Part shown: positions 43,399-52,450 of the stretch, in pieces | How the letters are laid out: every line of letters begins with the position of its first letter | How positions within the stretch are numbered: position 1 is the stretch's first letter | Origin: Fibrobacter sp. UWB11 | Lineage (GTDB): Bacteria; Fibrobacterota; Fibrobacteria; Fibrobacterales; Fibrobacteraceae | Assembly: GCF_900143015.1 (NCBI RefSeq) | Contig: NZ_FSRT01000001.1 | Span: 1,736,001-1,800,000, forward strand | Length of the DNA: 64,000 nt | Direction of reading: 5' to 3' | Position numbers and translations under genes: made by a program | Notes under the pieces: model-generated | Told to the model about the DNA's origin: nothing | The model's input: the letters and a program-made list of their open reading frames with translations, nothing else | The model's database searches: none

Positions 43399-45368
43399 TT
43401 TTACTGATTTGCGCATTATTGTTTTTTTCGTCGTTTGCGTTTGCTGATAATGATGACAAGAATCCTTGGTCCGTCAACATCAGCGGAAATAAGATTTTCT
43501 CGAAATTCCAGCTGAACGAACAGCTCGACATTCCCGATGAATTCGGACAGCTTGATACGATTAAGCAAGACTTTTTGATGCGCCTTTCTTCGGAAAACGT
43601 ACGAGCGCTTTATTATTCCCGTGGTTATTACAGCCTCGATTTAAAGCTGATTATTCAACGCGAGCAGTTATCGAACGGTTCCATCCAACGCAACTACTAC
43701 ATTTCTGTTAGCGAAGGAGAATGTTACCGATTTAACGAAGCAAAAATTATTTCTGCAAGCGACGATTCTATTCCCATCGACTTGAGCACGCTAAAGATTA
43801 CAAAGCACCAGTACTACAACCAAGAAGACCTTTCTGAAGATTTGCAGGACATTCAAAAAGCGTACCGCAAACAAGGTAATTTACACGTTTATATTTCATC
43901 GGAAGAACTTGTCGATACTACCGCCAAAGTTGTCAATGTAAACATCAATGTCAATCCGGGGCCAAAAGTTTTGATGGGCAACATCGTCACCACGACACAG
44001 CGCATCATGAACAAAAACGAGAAAAAGACTGAGCCGGAACAAGGCCTCACCGACACCGCATGGCTTTCTTCTCTTTGGCGAATCAAAAAAGGCGATATCA
44101 TTGACGGTAACCAGTATTTCAACTTCAAGAGCAAACTTTACTCCACCCAGCTATTTACGCAAGTCAAGCTAAACGACGAACTTCGCGAAGACGGTCTCTC
44201 TGACGTTCACTTGGATGTTATCGAACGCGTCCCCGGCGAAGCGAGATACGGCTTTTTCTTCGAAGAAGTTTACGGTTTTGGAGCTTTATTCTACGCCGAC
44301 CATAAAAACTTCTTTGGGAAGTTCAACGAATTTTCAACGAACTTCCAAATTGCACAAAACAAGCAAGAAATCACGCTCGGCTATGCAAACCCGCTTTTGT
44401 TCGGAACTGCATTTACATTCATTCCGACAGCAATCCGCTTTGTAGACCGTCTCTCGTTCAACCATGAAAAAATCACCCCGCCCGCCTACCCCGACAGTGT
44501 TGAAGAACGTTACGAAATCATCAACCGCGGCGACTTGACATTCGGCATCACAAACAACATTAAATTCCGTAGTTCCATCGATACGCGATACGTGAACAAA
44601 AATCACGATGAACTTTTCAAGCTCAAAGGCGAAATCGGTCTGACTTTCGACTACACCAACGATTACTTCAATCCGACCAAAGGATTCCGCTTTATGCCTA
44701 CGGTGGGTCTTGGCACAAACTTTAACGTGAAATCAGACAACAGCGGATATTCGGACGACCAAGATGGCCACATTTATACTTATAGCGAAGCTACATTAAA
44801 CATCTACGTTCCCTTATTCTGGACTCTTTATGGAGCGCTCAGCGGAAGTATCGGTAGCTTTTTCAACAAAGCTATCGAAGACGACGCCCGCATGTTCTAT
44901 CAAGGCGGTTCCCGTTCTGTACGCGGTTACCGATTCCGCAGCGTTTTCGCAAGCTACACGACAAAAGACACGGTTGCAGTCAAGACCGAAAGTGGCAGCG
45001 ATTCCTCGGAAGTTAAAGACAACATCCATACAGCTCTAACGCCGATGTATTTCCGCATCAACGAAGAACTTCGTTGGACACTTCCTTGGAAATCGTTAAG
45101 AAGCTGGCAAATTGTGCAATTCTTTGACTGGGCCAAAGTTGTAGATATAAAAGACAACACTTACGAAGATGGTCAAGAAGCAAGTATTGGCTTAGGCATA
45201 CGCTATCAATGGCAATTCCTGACGTTCCGCCTTGATTATGCAATAGTAAAAGGCCTCATGACCAACGAAAACTGTAGTGACAGCGAAAGCACCAACTGCA
45301 GAAATCACAAGAAGAAAAAAGGCTTTGATTGGAATAGAATCGCCTTTGACCTTTCGCAGGCATTCTAG
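43395..45368 (+). CDS. tamA: TamA/BamA (Omp85) family outer-membrane protein
   Basis: 657 residues. Signal peptide (~1-17), POTRA-like repeats (~25-280: WSVNISGNKIFSKFQLNEQL, VNVNINVNPGPKVLMGNIVT and following), then a 16-strand-like barrel with the Omp85 motif GGSRSVRGYRF, the VRGF/Y of loop 6. The N-terminal start overlaps the tamB stop. The pair is the inner- and outer-membrane halves of one assembly machine. Convergent with the ABC ATPase gene, overlapping it by 4 bp at the stops. Confidence 0.92.
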   Translation: MILLICALLFFSSFAFADNDDKNPWSVNISGNKIFSKFQLNEQLDIPDEFGQLDTIKQDFLMRLSSENVRALYYSRGYYSLDLKLIIQREQLSNGSIQRNYYISVSEGECYRFNEAKIISASDDSIPIDLSTLKITKHQYYNQEDLSEDLQDIQKAYRKQGNLHVYISSEELVDTTAKVVNVNINVNPGPKVLMGNIVTTTQRIMNKNEKKTEPEQGLTDTAWLSSLWRIKKGDIIDGNQYFNFKSKLYSTQLFTQVKLNDELREDGLSDVHLDVIERVPGEARYGFFFEEVYGFGALFYADHKNFFGKFNEFSTNFQIAQNKQEITLGYANPLLFGTAFTFIPTAIRFVDRLSFNHEKITPPAYPDSVEERYEIINRGDLTFGITNNIKFRSSIDTRYVNKNHDELFKLKGEIGLTFDYTNDYFNPTKGFRFMPTVGLGTNFNVKSDNSGYSDDQDGHIYTYSEATLNIYVPLFWTLYGALSGSIGSFFNKAIEDDARMFYQGGSRSVRGYRFRSVFASYTTKDTVAVKTESGSDSSEVKDNIHTALTPMYFRINEELRWTLPWKSLRSWQIVQFFDWAKVVDIKDNTYEDGQEASIGLGIRYQWQFLTFRLDYAIVKGLMTNENCSDSESTNCRNHKKKKGFDWNRIAFDLSQAF

Positions 45369-46192
45369 TGAATTAAATCTCTATAAATTTTCGATAGAGA
45401 CGTTTGCACAGAATTAACGTCTGCGGAGATTCCGGCTGCAGCAAGAGCAGCGCGGATTTGTTCAAGCGATACACCTGCGGCATTGATTTTGAACGATGCA
45501 ACATCAGCACCGATATCGGCGACTCGCCCACTTTTCAAGACGCGACCGCAATCGATAATGGCATAATCCGTAGCCCATTCATCCATTTCTGCAAGCACGT
45601 GCGAGCAAACAATTGCAGTTCCGTGAGTTTCTTGGCGCCATTCGTCAAGCAAATGCCAAACAGAATCTCTCGAAATCGGATCAAGATTTGCCACAGGCTC
45701 ATCGAGAATCAAGAGCTTGGGATTATGCAAAAGCGCGCGGACAATTTGCACTTTTTGGCGGTTCCCAAGCGAAAGCGTTTCCAAGCGCTTATCAAGAGCC
45801 GGCAGATTCAATCGATCCGCCAAAAGCTTGCAGCGGTTCAACATATCACCGTTTTCACGCCAAGAATCTTCGCCAAAGCCGTAGAAACCCGTAAAATACT
45901 GGAGGTATTCCTTAATGGAAAGTTTCGGATAAACGCCTGGATTTTCTAGCAAGACGCCATATTTTTCGGCATTCAAAAAGCCTTCGGAATTGCACAAAGC
46001 ATCTTCAATTTTGATAGAACCTTGAAAAGAACCCAAACGCCCACAAAGCAAACGCAATAGAGTCGTTTTTCCGGCACCATTAGGGCCTATCAAGGCAAAA
46101 AAAGAACCCTGCGGAATACAAAGCGAAATATTCGACAATGCATCCGATGTTGATTTCGGATAACGAAATGTTACCGAAGAGAGTTCAATCAC
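45365..46192 (-). CDS. ABC transporter ATP-binding protein
   Basis: About 275 residues. Walker A GPNGAGKTTLLRLL, signature LSLGNRQKVQIVRAL, Walker B LLILDEPVANLDP and H-loop VCSHVLAEMDE. It resembles exporter-type or ABC-2 ATPases (CcmA-like). GTG at 46192 overlaps the stop of the upstream gene (GTGA) with AAGGA 9 nt before; TTG at 46198 is the alternative. No permease gene is adjacent, so it is an orphan or has a distant partner. Confidence 0.88.
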   Translation of the reverse strand: MIELSSVTFRYPKSTSDALSNISLCIPQGSFFALIGPNGAGKTTLLRLLCGRLGSFQGSIKIEDALCNSEGFLNAEKYGVLLENPGVYPKLSIKEYLQYFTGFYGFGEDSWRENGDMLNRCKLLADRLNLPALDKRLETLSLGNRQKVQIVRALLHNPKLLILDEPVANLDPISRDSVWHLLDEWRQETHGTAIVCSHVLAEMDEWATDYAIIDCGRVLKSGRVADIGADVASFKINAAGVSLEQIRAALAAAGISADVNSVQTSLSKIYRDLIH

Positions 46193-46887
46193 GCGCAAAA
46201 GTCCTTGACTGCTTGAGCAGGATTTTTAATGAGCTTGAGTGCATCCTTGGACTGGCGAACGGCTTCCATCTGCACGTTTTCGCTTGCACGTTGCAAATAC
46301 TGGATGCAACGCCAATCGGTACGCACTGCAGCAAGTTGCACTTGTTCTGTACGGCGACGAATGCTCACATATTCAAACGCATGGAAATCCTGTTTGACAG
46401 CCGCAACAACAACAGCCGCCGTCGGATTTTCGATTTCCTGGATGTACTTCCAGTCACGTTCAACAGCGGCAATAAGCACCTTTTCGCCAGGATTACGGAT
46501 AAACTTCAACGCATCTTCGCATTGACGAACGGCCTCGGCCCAAAGTTCATCAGAAGCGCCATCGATTTTGCGGACAATTCTCCAGTCCTGCGACACCGCA
46601 GCCTTGAGAAGCACCGGATTCGTAATAAACTTGAGCAAATTCGGTTCAGCCTTGAACGAAGCTAGGAACTTAGCCTCGTCCATAGCGTTGAGCGCTTGTT
46701 TCAAGGATTCGCACGGGCCGCATTTTACATAAAGAATGGCCTGCTCATTTTTTTCAAAAGCAGCCTTTTGAACCTTTTCTGTCGGATTCTGAATTAAGCT
46801 GATTGCGTACCAGTTAAGCCCGATAGCTTCCAATTGTTGTTCTTCGGTGGGGTTCTCAATGTTCTTTATTTCGGTCCAGGACTGCAT
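46189..46887 (-). CDS. DUF4116-like repeat protein
   Basis: 232 residues made of ~25-residue helical repeats: NPTEKVQKAAFEKNEQAILY, SDELWAEAVRQCEDALKFIR, RTEQVQLAAVRTDWRCIQYL and SENVQMEAVRQSKDALKLIK, each with a hydrophobic pattern and Asn-Pro turns. This is the look of DUF4116 solenoids, otherwise common in large bacterial and giant-virus proteins; probably a binding scaffold. The stop overlaps the start of the ABC ATPase gene, so they are likely translated together. Confidence 0.7.
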   Translation of the reverse strand: MQSWTEIKNIENPTEEQQLEAIGLNWYAISLIQNPTEKVQKAAFEKNEQAILYVKCGPCESLKQALNAMDEAKFLASFKAEPNLLKFITNPVLLKAAVSQDWRIVRKIDGASDELWAEAVRQCEDALKFIRNPGEKVLIAAVERDWKYIQEIENPTAAVVVAAVKQDFHAFEYVSIRRRTEQVQLAAVRTDWRCIQYLQRASENVQMEAVRQSKDALKLIKNPAQAVKDFCA

Positions 46888-46907
46888 AAAACCTCGTATT
46901 TATGATA

Positions 46908-46915
46908 CAAAGATA
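46908..46915 (-). promoter_or_regulatory. -7 element before the DUF4116-ABC pair
   Basis: TATCTTTG on the minus strand, 20 bp upstream of the start, matching TAnnTTTG. Confidence 0.4.
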
Positions 46916-46928
46916 GGTTTTATTTTTG

Positions 46929-46963
46929 AGTAGGAAGTAGAAAGAGGAAAACAGGAAGTTGTT
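46929..46963. repeat. heptamer element H, single arm
   Basis: Five units in phase: AGTAGGA, AGTAGAA, AGAGGAA, AACAGGA, AGTTGTT, directly upstream of the TATCTTTG element. Confidence 0.6.
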
Positions 46964-46970
46964 TTTCCGT

Positions 46971-49118
46971 CTATTCCTTAACGCAGCGAACCGAGAAGGC
47001 TAAATTATATGTATCGATAGAATAAGGGGAACGAAGCGCCCAAGAAACGGATTCATTAAATCCTGACACATCAACAGAAAAACACGCATGAGCCCCATTA
47101 GCATTTTCACCATCGACCCAATATTCAGCATTTATCCTCACGCCTACGTTGCCATATCCTTTAGGAGCATTACAGAATTCATCGATAAGCACAGAGTTTG
47201 TATCTAAACGGAAATGCATTTCACCCGCAGGAACAGCACTAAATCCGAATGTATTGTAGCCTTCTTTATATTCCCAACCTACAGTATCCTTTAAAAAATT
47301 TTCAGCATAATCAAAACCACCCAAGTCGTATTTAGCTTGAGCGGCAAGCATCAATAAATGATTAGCCTCTTCTACAGAAGGCAAACGCCAACCAGCAGGA
47401 CACGCATTTTTCGCCACATTCCAAGGATACAAGCGACCACGGCTATCACACGATGTCGTATCGGCACAATTGCAAAAAGACAACGCATTCGGAACTTCAT
47501 ATTTTAAGTTATCTGCAAACCAAACGGTACCATCAATATCAACAGTCCTATAGACATTGCCATCTCGTTCATCCGTAAACTTACCATACTCGCCAGAATA
47601 AGTTGCTGGTTTTTCGGGCTTTATAGAAAAACCTAAAGGAGACGAAGACGTTTGCATTTGGCTTTCATCATCTTTGAGACAACGAACATAAGCCTCATAG
47701 GAATTTCCAATTCCATCTGTTTCTAACCCGGCACTGTCAGCACCAATTTTCAAAACGATATTGCCGAACCAATCCCCCCTAGTGGGCGCATTCGACGAAG
47801 ACCAAAAGCGAATCTGATCTTTTCCTTCGGGAGGCTTAGCTCCAAAGCCGTATGCATCAAGACCATTTTTTCCATCAGGCCAACCACTCGTTGATTTCAG
47901 CATCGGTCCCGTAAAAGTTCCTTCTACAAAATTTGTCGCATTGTTTAAACCATTTACAAAAGCACTAAGGACTCTCCATTCATAATAACTCGGTACATGC
48001 CAGCCATCAGGACAAATTCCCTGAATCGGTTGTTTAGCAGAGCAATAGTTCCACATTCCATAATCATCGCCCCATATTAAACTATCCAAATAGCACCCCG
48101 TAACTGGAGCATTTATCATTTCTTCATAAGTGTAAGTTTCTTTGGAACCATAAGATAAATTTTCGGCCATCCAGACCCAACCGCCAATATCGACTGTTTT
48201 ATAAACATGCCCATCGCGGGAATCTGTAAACGATTCAAAAGGCCCAGTGTAAGTTTTCTCGGCACGGTCCATCGGTAAATCTAAACCGTAATTTCCATCC
48301 CCCTGAATACAACGGACTACATATCCGCTCGCTTCATAAGTTGTCACAGAAGTAAAATACGCAAAAGCATTTTCATAAGACATGTACAACGCTTTGGGTT
48401 CATCAGTCAGAATATGCAAATCTTCATGGAGACCAGTTGCATAATCCTTACTATAGGACGGCAAAGCACTGAAGCCAAAACAATCTACCCCGTTTCCAAC
48501 ACCACTCCATCCAGTAGTTGATTTCAGATACTTACCTGCATATCTCGAGCCCCCAGCATAATCAAGCAATGTTTGAACATCATCCGTAGTTGGGATGCGC
48601 CAGCCATCAGGGCATAGGCCACGAGCAGGCCGTGCAATAGGGCAATTTTCAAATGTTACACCGTCATAGACAAAATGATTTTTATAAACATACTCCCCGA
48701 TATATAAAGCAGGACGTTCGCCAGAGCAACCCGCAGCTATTCCCCCAACAGCATCAACCCAGGAATAATAATACTTCGAATCACCCGTATATCTTTCACG
48801 ATTATACTCCAAGTTTTCCGCCATCCAAACTTGATCCCCAATTTTAACGGTCTTATAAACATGCCCGTCACGAACATCCGTAAATTCACCAAAAATTTTT
48901 GTAGAATCGGAGCACACAAATTTCGGATCCTCATCATAAACGACTGGAACCCGCGAACTAGACGTTGTGAAATCAATTTTTCTAGGAGTAGAATCAACAG
49001 CTTTAGGGGTTGAATCAATAACCGAAGATGAATTATCTTGGCAAGCCGTAAAAACAAGCAATGCGCCACAAATCACACAAAATCTGAGGCCGGAAATTTT
49101 GCAACAAAACAACTTCAT
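46971..49118 (-). CDS. lipoprotein with three FISUMP domains
   Basis: 715 residues, ATG with GGGGAT upstream. Lipobox VFTAC and a short Ser/Thr linker lead to three tandem Fibrobacter major paralogous domains (~70-270, ~290-490, ~515-715). Each begins FTD-x-RDG-x-VY-x-TV, continues with WMAENL or WFADNL and GWR-x-P or GWHVP, and closes near RC-[IL/VK]. The third differs in being shorter around the SAVPAGE segment. The protein is probably exposed at the surface, but no activity is proven for the domain. The next two upstream genes encode single-domain versions. Confidence 0.9.
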   Translation of the reverse strand: MKLFCCKISGLRFCVICGALLVFTACQDNSSSVIDSTPKAVDSTPRKIDFTTSSSRVPVVYDEDPKFVCSDSTKIFGEFTDVRDGHVYKTVKIGDQVWMAENLEYNRERYTGDSKYYYSWVDAVGGIAAGCSGERPALYIGEYVYKNHFVYDGVTFENCPIARPARGLCPDGWRIPTTDDVQTLLDYAGGSRYAGKYLKSTTGWSGVGNGVDCFGFSALPSYSKDYATGLHEDLHILTDEPKALYMSYENAFAYFTSVTTYEASGYVVRCIQGDGNYGLDLPMDRAEKTYTGPFESFTDSRDGHVYKTVDIGGWVWMAENLSYGSKETYTYEEMINAPVTGCYLDSLIWGDDYGMWNYCSAKQPIQGICPDGWHVPSYYEWRVLSAFVNGLNNATNFVEGTFTGPMLKSTSGWPDGKNGLDAYGFGAKPPEGKDQIRFWSSSNAPTRGDWFGNIVLKIGADSAGLETDGIGNSYEAYVRCLKDDESQMQTSSSPLGFSIKPEKPATYSGEYGKFTDERDGNVYRTVDIDGTVWFADNLKYEVPNALSFCNCADTTSCDSRGRLYPWNVAKNACPAGWRLPSVEEANHLLMLAAQAKYDLGGFDYAENFLKDTVGWEYKEGYNTFGFSAVPAGEMHFRLDTNSVLIDEFCNAPKGYGNVGVRINAEYWVDGENANGAHACFSVDVSGFNESVSWALRSPYSIDTYNLAFSVRCVKE

Positions 49119-49249
49119 GACGTAATCCCCTTTAAACTATCCATTAATATATATTCTAAATAAGATAAAGGAACACAACCAAGTTCATTTTGAAGCAAAC
49201 GGATTATGATTTTGTTGCATCCGTTGCATAGAACATTCTTTCGTCTAAT

Positions 49250-50074
49250 TTAATCCTTAATGCAACGGACTGAAAAGGCATAGTCCTTTTCGAACCCCCA
49301 TTGGGCCCCATCTCCATTGTGTTTTTGCAACCCTACATAGCGAGCTTTATACCAATCATGTTCGGTTGCACTCCAAAAAAACGCTTCGGTACAATCTCCA
49401 TAGAAACTACCAAGAAAATCTCTGTAACCTGCAGGAAGCGCCGAGAAGCCGAATAAATCTGAGCCATTTTCACTGCCACGATTCCAGCCCCATGCAGATT
49501 TAAGTTTCGCCCCTATGGAATCGCTCGCCATCGCAAACAAGCTGTTCCATTCACTAGCATCAGGAATATGCCATCCATTAAAGCAAATCCCACGCACCGG
49601 ATATGTCGGCGAACATTCCTTGTCATAACCGCAGCCTTTGCCATTTTCACTGAATACACCGGCACTATCTATTGCAGTCGACCAAGTATAAAGTCGTCCA
49701 TACTTAGAGCAATATTTGTCGTTATTGTTATAGCAATAGCTATTTACAGTTTTGTAGTTCAGGTTCTCCGCCATCCAAACCTGATTACCTATTTTCACCG
49801 TTTTGTACGTTTGTCCATCGCGCAAATCTTTGAGCGTATTTGTCTCTGCATCATACACACTGCCATCATCAACTTTTTTTGAGGACTCACTTAATAAAGG
49901 TTTTACAGAACTGCTTGATTTTGCGGAACTGCTACTAGACTTTTCTTGTTTATTAGATGAAGAAGTTAGAGAGGAACTCATTTCATCACTCGGATTCACA
50001 GATGAATCATTTTCGCTGCACGCAGCAAAGAAAAACATCGCGATAGACAAAACAAGTGCATAAGTATTATTCAT
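49250..50074 (-). CDS. FISUMP lipoprotein
   Basis: About 274 residues from ATG 50074; an upstream frame start at 50128 has no site. Lipobox FFAAC, then a Ser-rich linker (~20-65) of the kind seen on Fibrobacter surface lipoproteins, then one FISUMP domain: DLRDGQTYKTVKIGNQVW, MAENLNYK, CSKYGRLYTWSTA, GWHIPDASEWNSL, and FSVRCIKD at the end. It lies between two other FISUMP genes but is separated from each by ~120 bp and a terminator on one side, so probably its own unit. Confidence 0.88.
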   Translation of the reverse strand: MNNTYALVLSIAMFFFAACSENDSSVNPSDEMSSSLTSSSNKQEKSSSSSAKSSSSVKPLLSESSKKVDDGSVYDAETNTLKDLRDGQTYKTVKIGNQVWMAENLNYKTVNSYCYNNNDKYCSKYGRLYTWSTAIDSAGVFSENGKGCGYDKECSPTYPVRGICFNGWHIPDASEWNSLFAMASDSIGAKLKSAWGWNRGSENGSDLFGFSALPAGYRDFLGSFYGDCTEAFFWSATEHDWYKARYVGLQKHNGDGAQWGFEKDYAFSVRCIKD

Positions 50075-50131
50075 TCCACAACTCATTACAAATAAACCAA
50101 ATTTACTTGTTCGCAATATACAAAACAAGCT

Positions 50132-50170
50132 ATAAAAAAAGCAAAAGCCCCCGGCTTTGAACCGAGGGCC
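50132..50170 (-). terminator. terminator between FISUMP genes
   Basis: Minus-strand stem GCCCTCGG-loop-CCGGGGGC (with one G-T pair) followed by TTTTGCTTTTTTT, just past the 50192-50863 gene. Confidence 0.85.
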
Positions 50171-50191
50171 AATTTACTTTAGCCTATTTGG

Positions 50192-50863
50192 TCAAAAAAG
50201 GTATTTTAGACACCACAATATACATTGACAGAATGATATAAAAATCCCTACGAGCGTCGTTCTTTTTTTCACCTCTAAACCTTTGATACAACGGACAGAG
50301 TGTCCGGTGTCCTTGTGGCCGTAACCCAGGCCTGCAATGTCGTCGTGGTAGCGCAAGTGCATACTGTACGCGATACCATCATCAGTAGAACCCCAGAAGA
50401 ACGCATAAAGGCCCTCTTCACGGTAAATCCCACCGTTGTCGGACCATTCGCCAGCAGGCAACGCCGTGAACAAGTAGGCATCCGTACCATTGCCGCTTTC
50501 CCCTTCATCATCATCCCAGCCGCTAGTGGACTTGAGCATCTTGCCTGCTGTACTAGAACCACCAACAGTAGCAACTAGCTCTTTAAATTCGACCTCTGTC
50601 GGCAAATGCCAGCCGCTCGGACAAGCGGTTTTCGCAGCAGCCCAAGTGTAAAGGCGACCGTACTTGGTGCAGTTGGACACGCTATCCTTGTAGCAGTAGG
50701 AATTTGCGGTCTCGTAGTTGAGATTTTCCGCCATCCATTCCTGATTGCCGATTTTCACCGTCCTGTAAGTTTGACCATCACGAGAATCAGTCAAGATGCC
50801 GCAAAAAGCGTCCGTCGCAAACGACAACGCAAGCAACACAAAGATGGCAAAAGAACGATTCAT
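50192..50863 (-). CDS. exported FISUMP protein with extended C-terminus
   Basis: About 223 residues from ATG 50863 (AGG 6 nt upstream; ATG 50875 is possible). A signal peptide (SFAIFVLLALSFATDAFCG) without a clear lipobox is followed almost at once by one FISUMP domain (DSRDGQTYRTVKIGNQEW, MAENLNYE, CTKYGRLYTWAAAK, GWHLPTEVEF, HSVRCIKG). Relatives stop here; this one continues for ~29 residues into a hydrophobic tail (TLVGIFISFCQCILWCLKYLF), probably after loss of the usual stop. Confidence 0.85.
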   Translation of the reverse strand: MNRSFAIFVLLALSFATDAFCGILTDSRDGQTYRTVKIGNQEWMAENLNYETANSYCYKDSVSNCTKYGRLYTWAAAKTACPSGWHLPTEVEFKELVATVGGSSTAGKMLKSTSGWDDDEGESGNGTDAYLFTALPAGEWSDNGGIYREEGLYAFFWGSTDDGIAYSMHLRYHDDIAGLGYGHKDTGHSVRCIKGLEVKKRTTLVGIFISFCQCILWCLKYLF

Positions 50864-50943
50864 AGAAAGCCTCATGAATTCTATAATTATACATTTTTTT
50901 GGTTGGTTCACCGCCACTTTGGCAATTTTGCGCTTTTTCTATA

Positions 50944-50974
50944 TAAAAAAAGCGACCCGTTTTAACGGGCCGCC
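50944..50974 (-). terminator. terminator after glyA
   Basis: Minus-strand stem GCGGCCCGTT/AACGGGTCGC followed by TTTTTTT, ~170 bp past the glyA stop, beyond the 92-bp repeat. Confidence 0.8.
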
Positions 50975-50987
50975 AATATTCTGGTCT

Positions 50988-51014
50988 GGATCCTTCGCTA
51001 CGCTCAGGATGACG
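50988..51014. repeat. GGATCCTTCGCTACGCTCAGGATGACG intergenic repeat class
   Basis: Inverted-repeat unit of the same class as 5991-6017 and 63842-63882, between the glyA terminator and the 92-bp repeat. Confidence 0.65.
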
Positions 51015-51044
51015 CAACACGCGGAGCGTTTGCCCCGCTACACT

Positions 51045-51149
51045 TTACTTGTGTGAGCAACAAACGCCTCGTATTAACGAGGCGTGGTTGCGAGAGCGAG
51101 GCGAAGACGGAGTCCCCGCCTTGCATAAGAGCCGAGCGGTCTTACTTGT
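51045..51149. repeat. stop-codon-abutting 92-bp repeat, copy 2, with 8-bp flanking duplication
   Basis: The core 51053-51144 equals 1459-1550 except inside the hairpin (arms 51065-51071 and 51078-51084, loop TATTAA), which here pairs perfectly. TTACTTGT flanks it on both sides (51045-51052 and 51142-51149); the right copy contains the glyA stop and last Lys codon. This is what an insertion with target duplication would leave. Confidence 0.85.
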
Positions 51150-52425
51150 ACAGCGGGTGCTTCTTGCAGAGAGCGACGATGTCTTCGCGGATCTTGGCGA
51201 GAGCTGCTTCGTCGTCCTTAGCCTGGATAGCGCGGTCGATGATGCGGGCCACTTCGCGGGTGTCTTCTTCGTCGAAGCCACGGGTCGTGATAGCGGCAGT
51301 ACCAAGACGGACACCAGACGGGTCCATCGGCTTGCGCGGATCGAACGGAATCGTAGAACGGCTGCAAGAGATGCCGACCTTTTCCATAGCGACTTCGGCT
51401 TCCTTACCGGAAACGCCCTTAGAAGTCATATCGACAACGATGAGGTGGTTGTCGGTGCCATCGCTGATGACCTTGTAGCCGAGCTTCTGCATTTCGGCGC
51501 ACATAGCCTGAGCGTTCTTGATAACATTCTTTGCATAGACCTGGAATTCCGGCTGCAAAGCTTCGAGGAATGCAACAGCCTTACCAGCGTTCACGTGGTC
51601 GTGCGGACCACCCTGCATACCCGGGAACACGCCCTTGTCGATTTCCTTAGCCAAGGAAACTTCCTTGAGTTCGCCCTTCACGAGCTTCTGGATGGTACGG
51701 TCCTTGCACATAATGATAGCAGAACGCGGGCCACGGAGAGTCTTGTGGGTGGTGGTCGTCACGATGTCGAAATACGGCACCGGAGAATCAATAGCCTTAC
51801 CGGCGATGAGACCTGCAATGTGAGAAATGTCGGCCATGGTGAGGGCGCCGACTTCGTCTGCGATTTCCTTGAAGCGCTTCCAGTCGAGGTTGCGGCTGTA
51901 GGCAGAGAAACCAGCGAGAATCATCTTCGGCTTTTCGCGGAGAGCAATTTCGCGAACCTTGTCCATGTCGATGCGGCCAGTTTCCTTATCGACTTCGTAC
52001 TGCACGAAGTTATAGAGCATACCGGAGAAGTTCACCGGATGGCCGTGAGAAAGGTGTCCACCGTGGTCGAGCTTGAGGCCGAGGACCTTGTCACCCGGTT
52101 TGAGAACGGCGAAATAAACAGCAGCGTTAGCCGGAGAACCGGAAAGCGGCTGGATGTTCACGTGGTCGCAACCAAAGAGCTTCTTGCAACGATCGATAGC
52201 GAGAGCTTCCATTTCGTCGATAACTTCGTTACCGCCATAGTAGCGCTTGCCAACGTAACCTTCACTATACTTGTTGGTGAGGACGGAACCCATGGCTTCC
52301 ATCACAGCCTTGGAAGTGTAGTTTTCAGAAGCGATAAGTTCGATACCATATTCCTGGCGTTCGGCTTCCTTCTGGATAATGTTATAGATTTCCGGATCTG
52401 TCTGTTGCAATGTAGATTTAAGCAT
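51142..52425 (-). CDS. glyA: serine hydroxymethyltransferase
   Basis: 427 residues, typical GlyA length. It converts serine and tetrahydrofolate to glycine and methylenetetrahydrofolate. Seen: IELIASENYTSKAVMEAMGS, NKYSEGYVGKRYYGG, the PLP-binding Lys in VTTTTHKTLRGPR, and the C-terminal domain. AAAGGAG precedes the ATG. A TATATTTG element lies 26 bp upstream, and its 3' end carries the 92-bp repeat. Monocistronic as far as visible. Confidence 0.97.
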   Translation of the reverse strand: MLKSTLQQTDPEIYNIIQKEAERQEYGIELIASENYTSKAVMEAMGSVLTNKYSEGYVGKRYYGGNEVIDEMEALAIDRCKKLFGCDHVNIQPLSGSPANAAVYFAVLKPGDKVLGLKLDHGGHLSHGHPVNFSGMLYNFVQYEVDKETGRIDMDKVREIALREKPKMILAGFSAYSRNLDWKRFKEIADEVGALTMADISHIAGLIAGKAIDSPVPYFDIVTTTTHKTLRGPRSAIIMCKDRTIQKLVKGELKEVSLAKEIDKGVFPGMQGGPHDHVNAGKAVAFLEALQPEFQVYAKNVIKNAQAMCAEMQKLGYKVISDGTDNHLIVVDMTSKGVSGKEAEVAMEKVGISCSRSTIPFDPRKPMDPSGVRLGTAAITTRGFDEEDTREVARIIDRAIQAKDDEAALAKIREDIVALCKKHPLYK

Positions 52426-52450
52426 TATAGCTCCTTTAAAGTTCGCGCTG

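Noticed and set aside
46929-46963. Heptamer tracts as eroded coding sequence
   Set aside because: Period 7 is not a multiple of 3 and both strands contain stops in all loci.
49190-49225. Another FISUMP remnant upstream of the 49250 gene's stop
   Set aside because: AACGGAT/ATCCGTT looked like RC-codon remnants, but no frame gives the family end; only a short inverted repeat remains.
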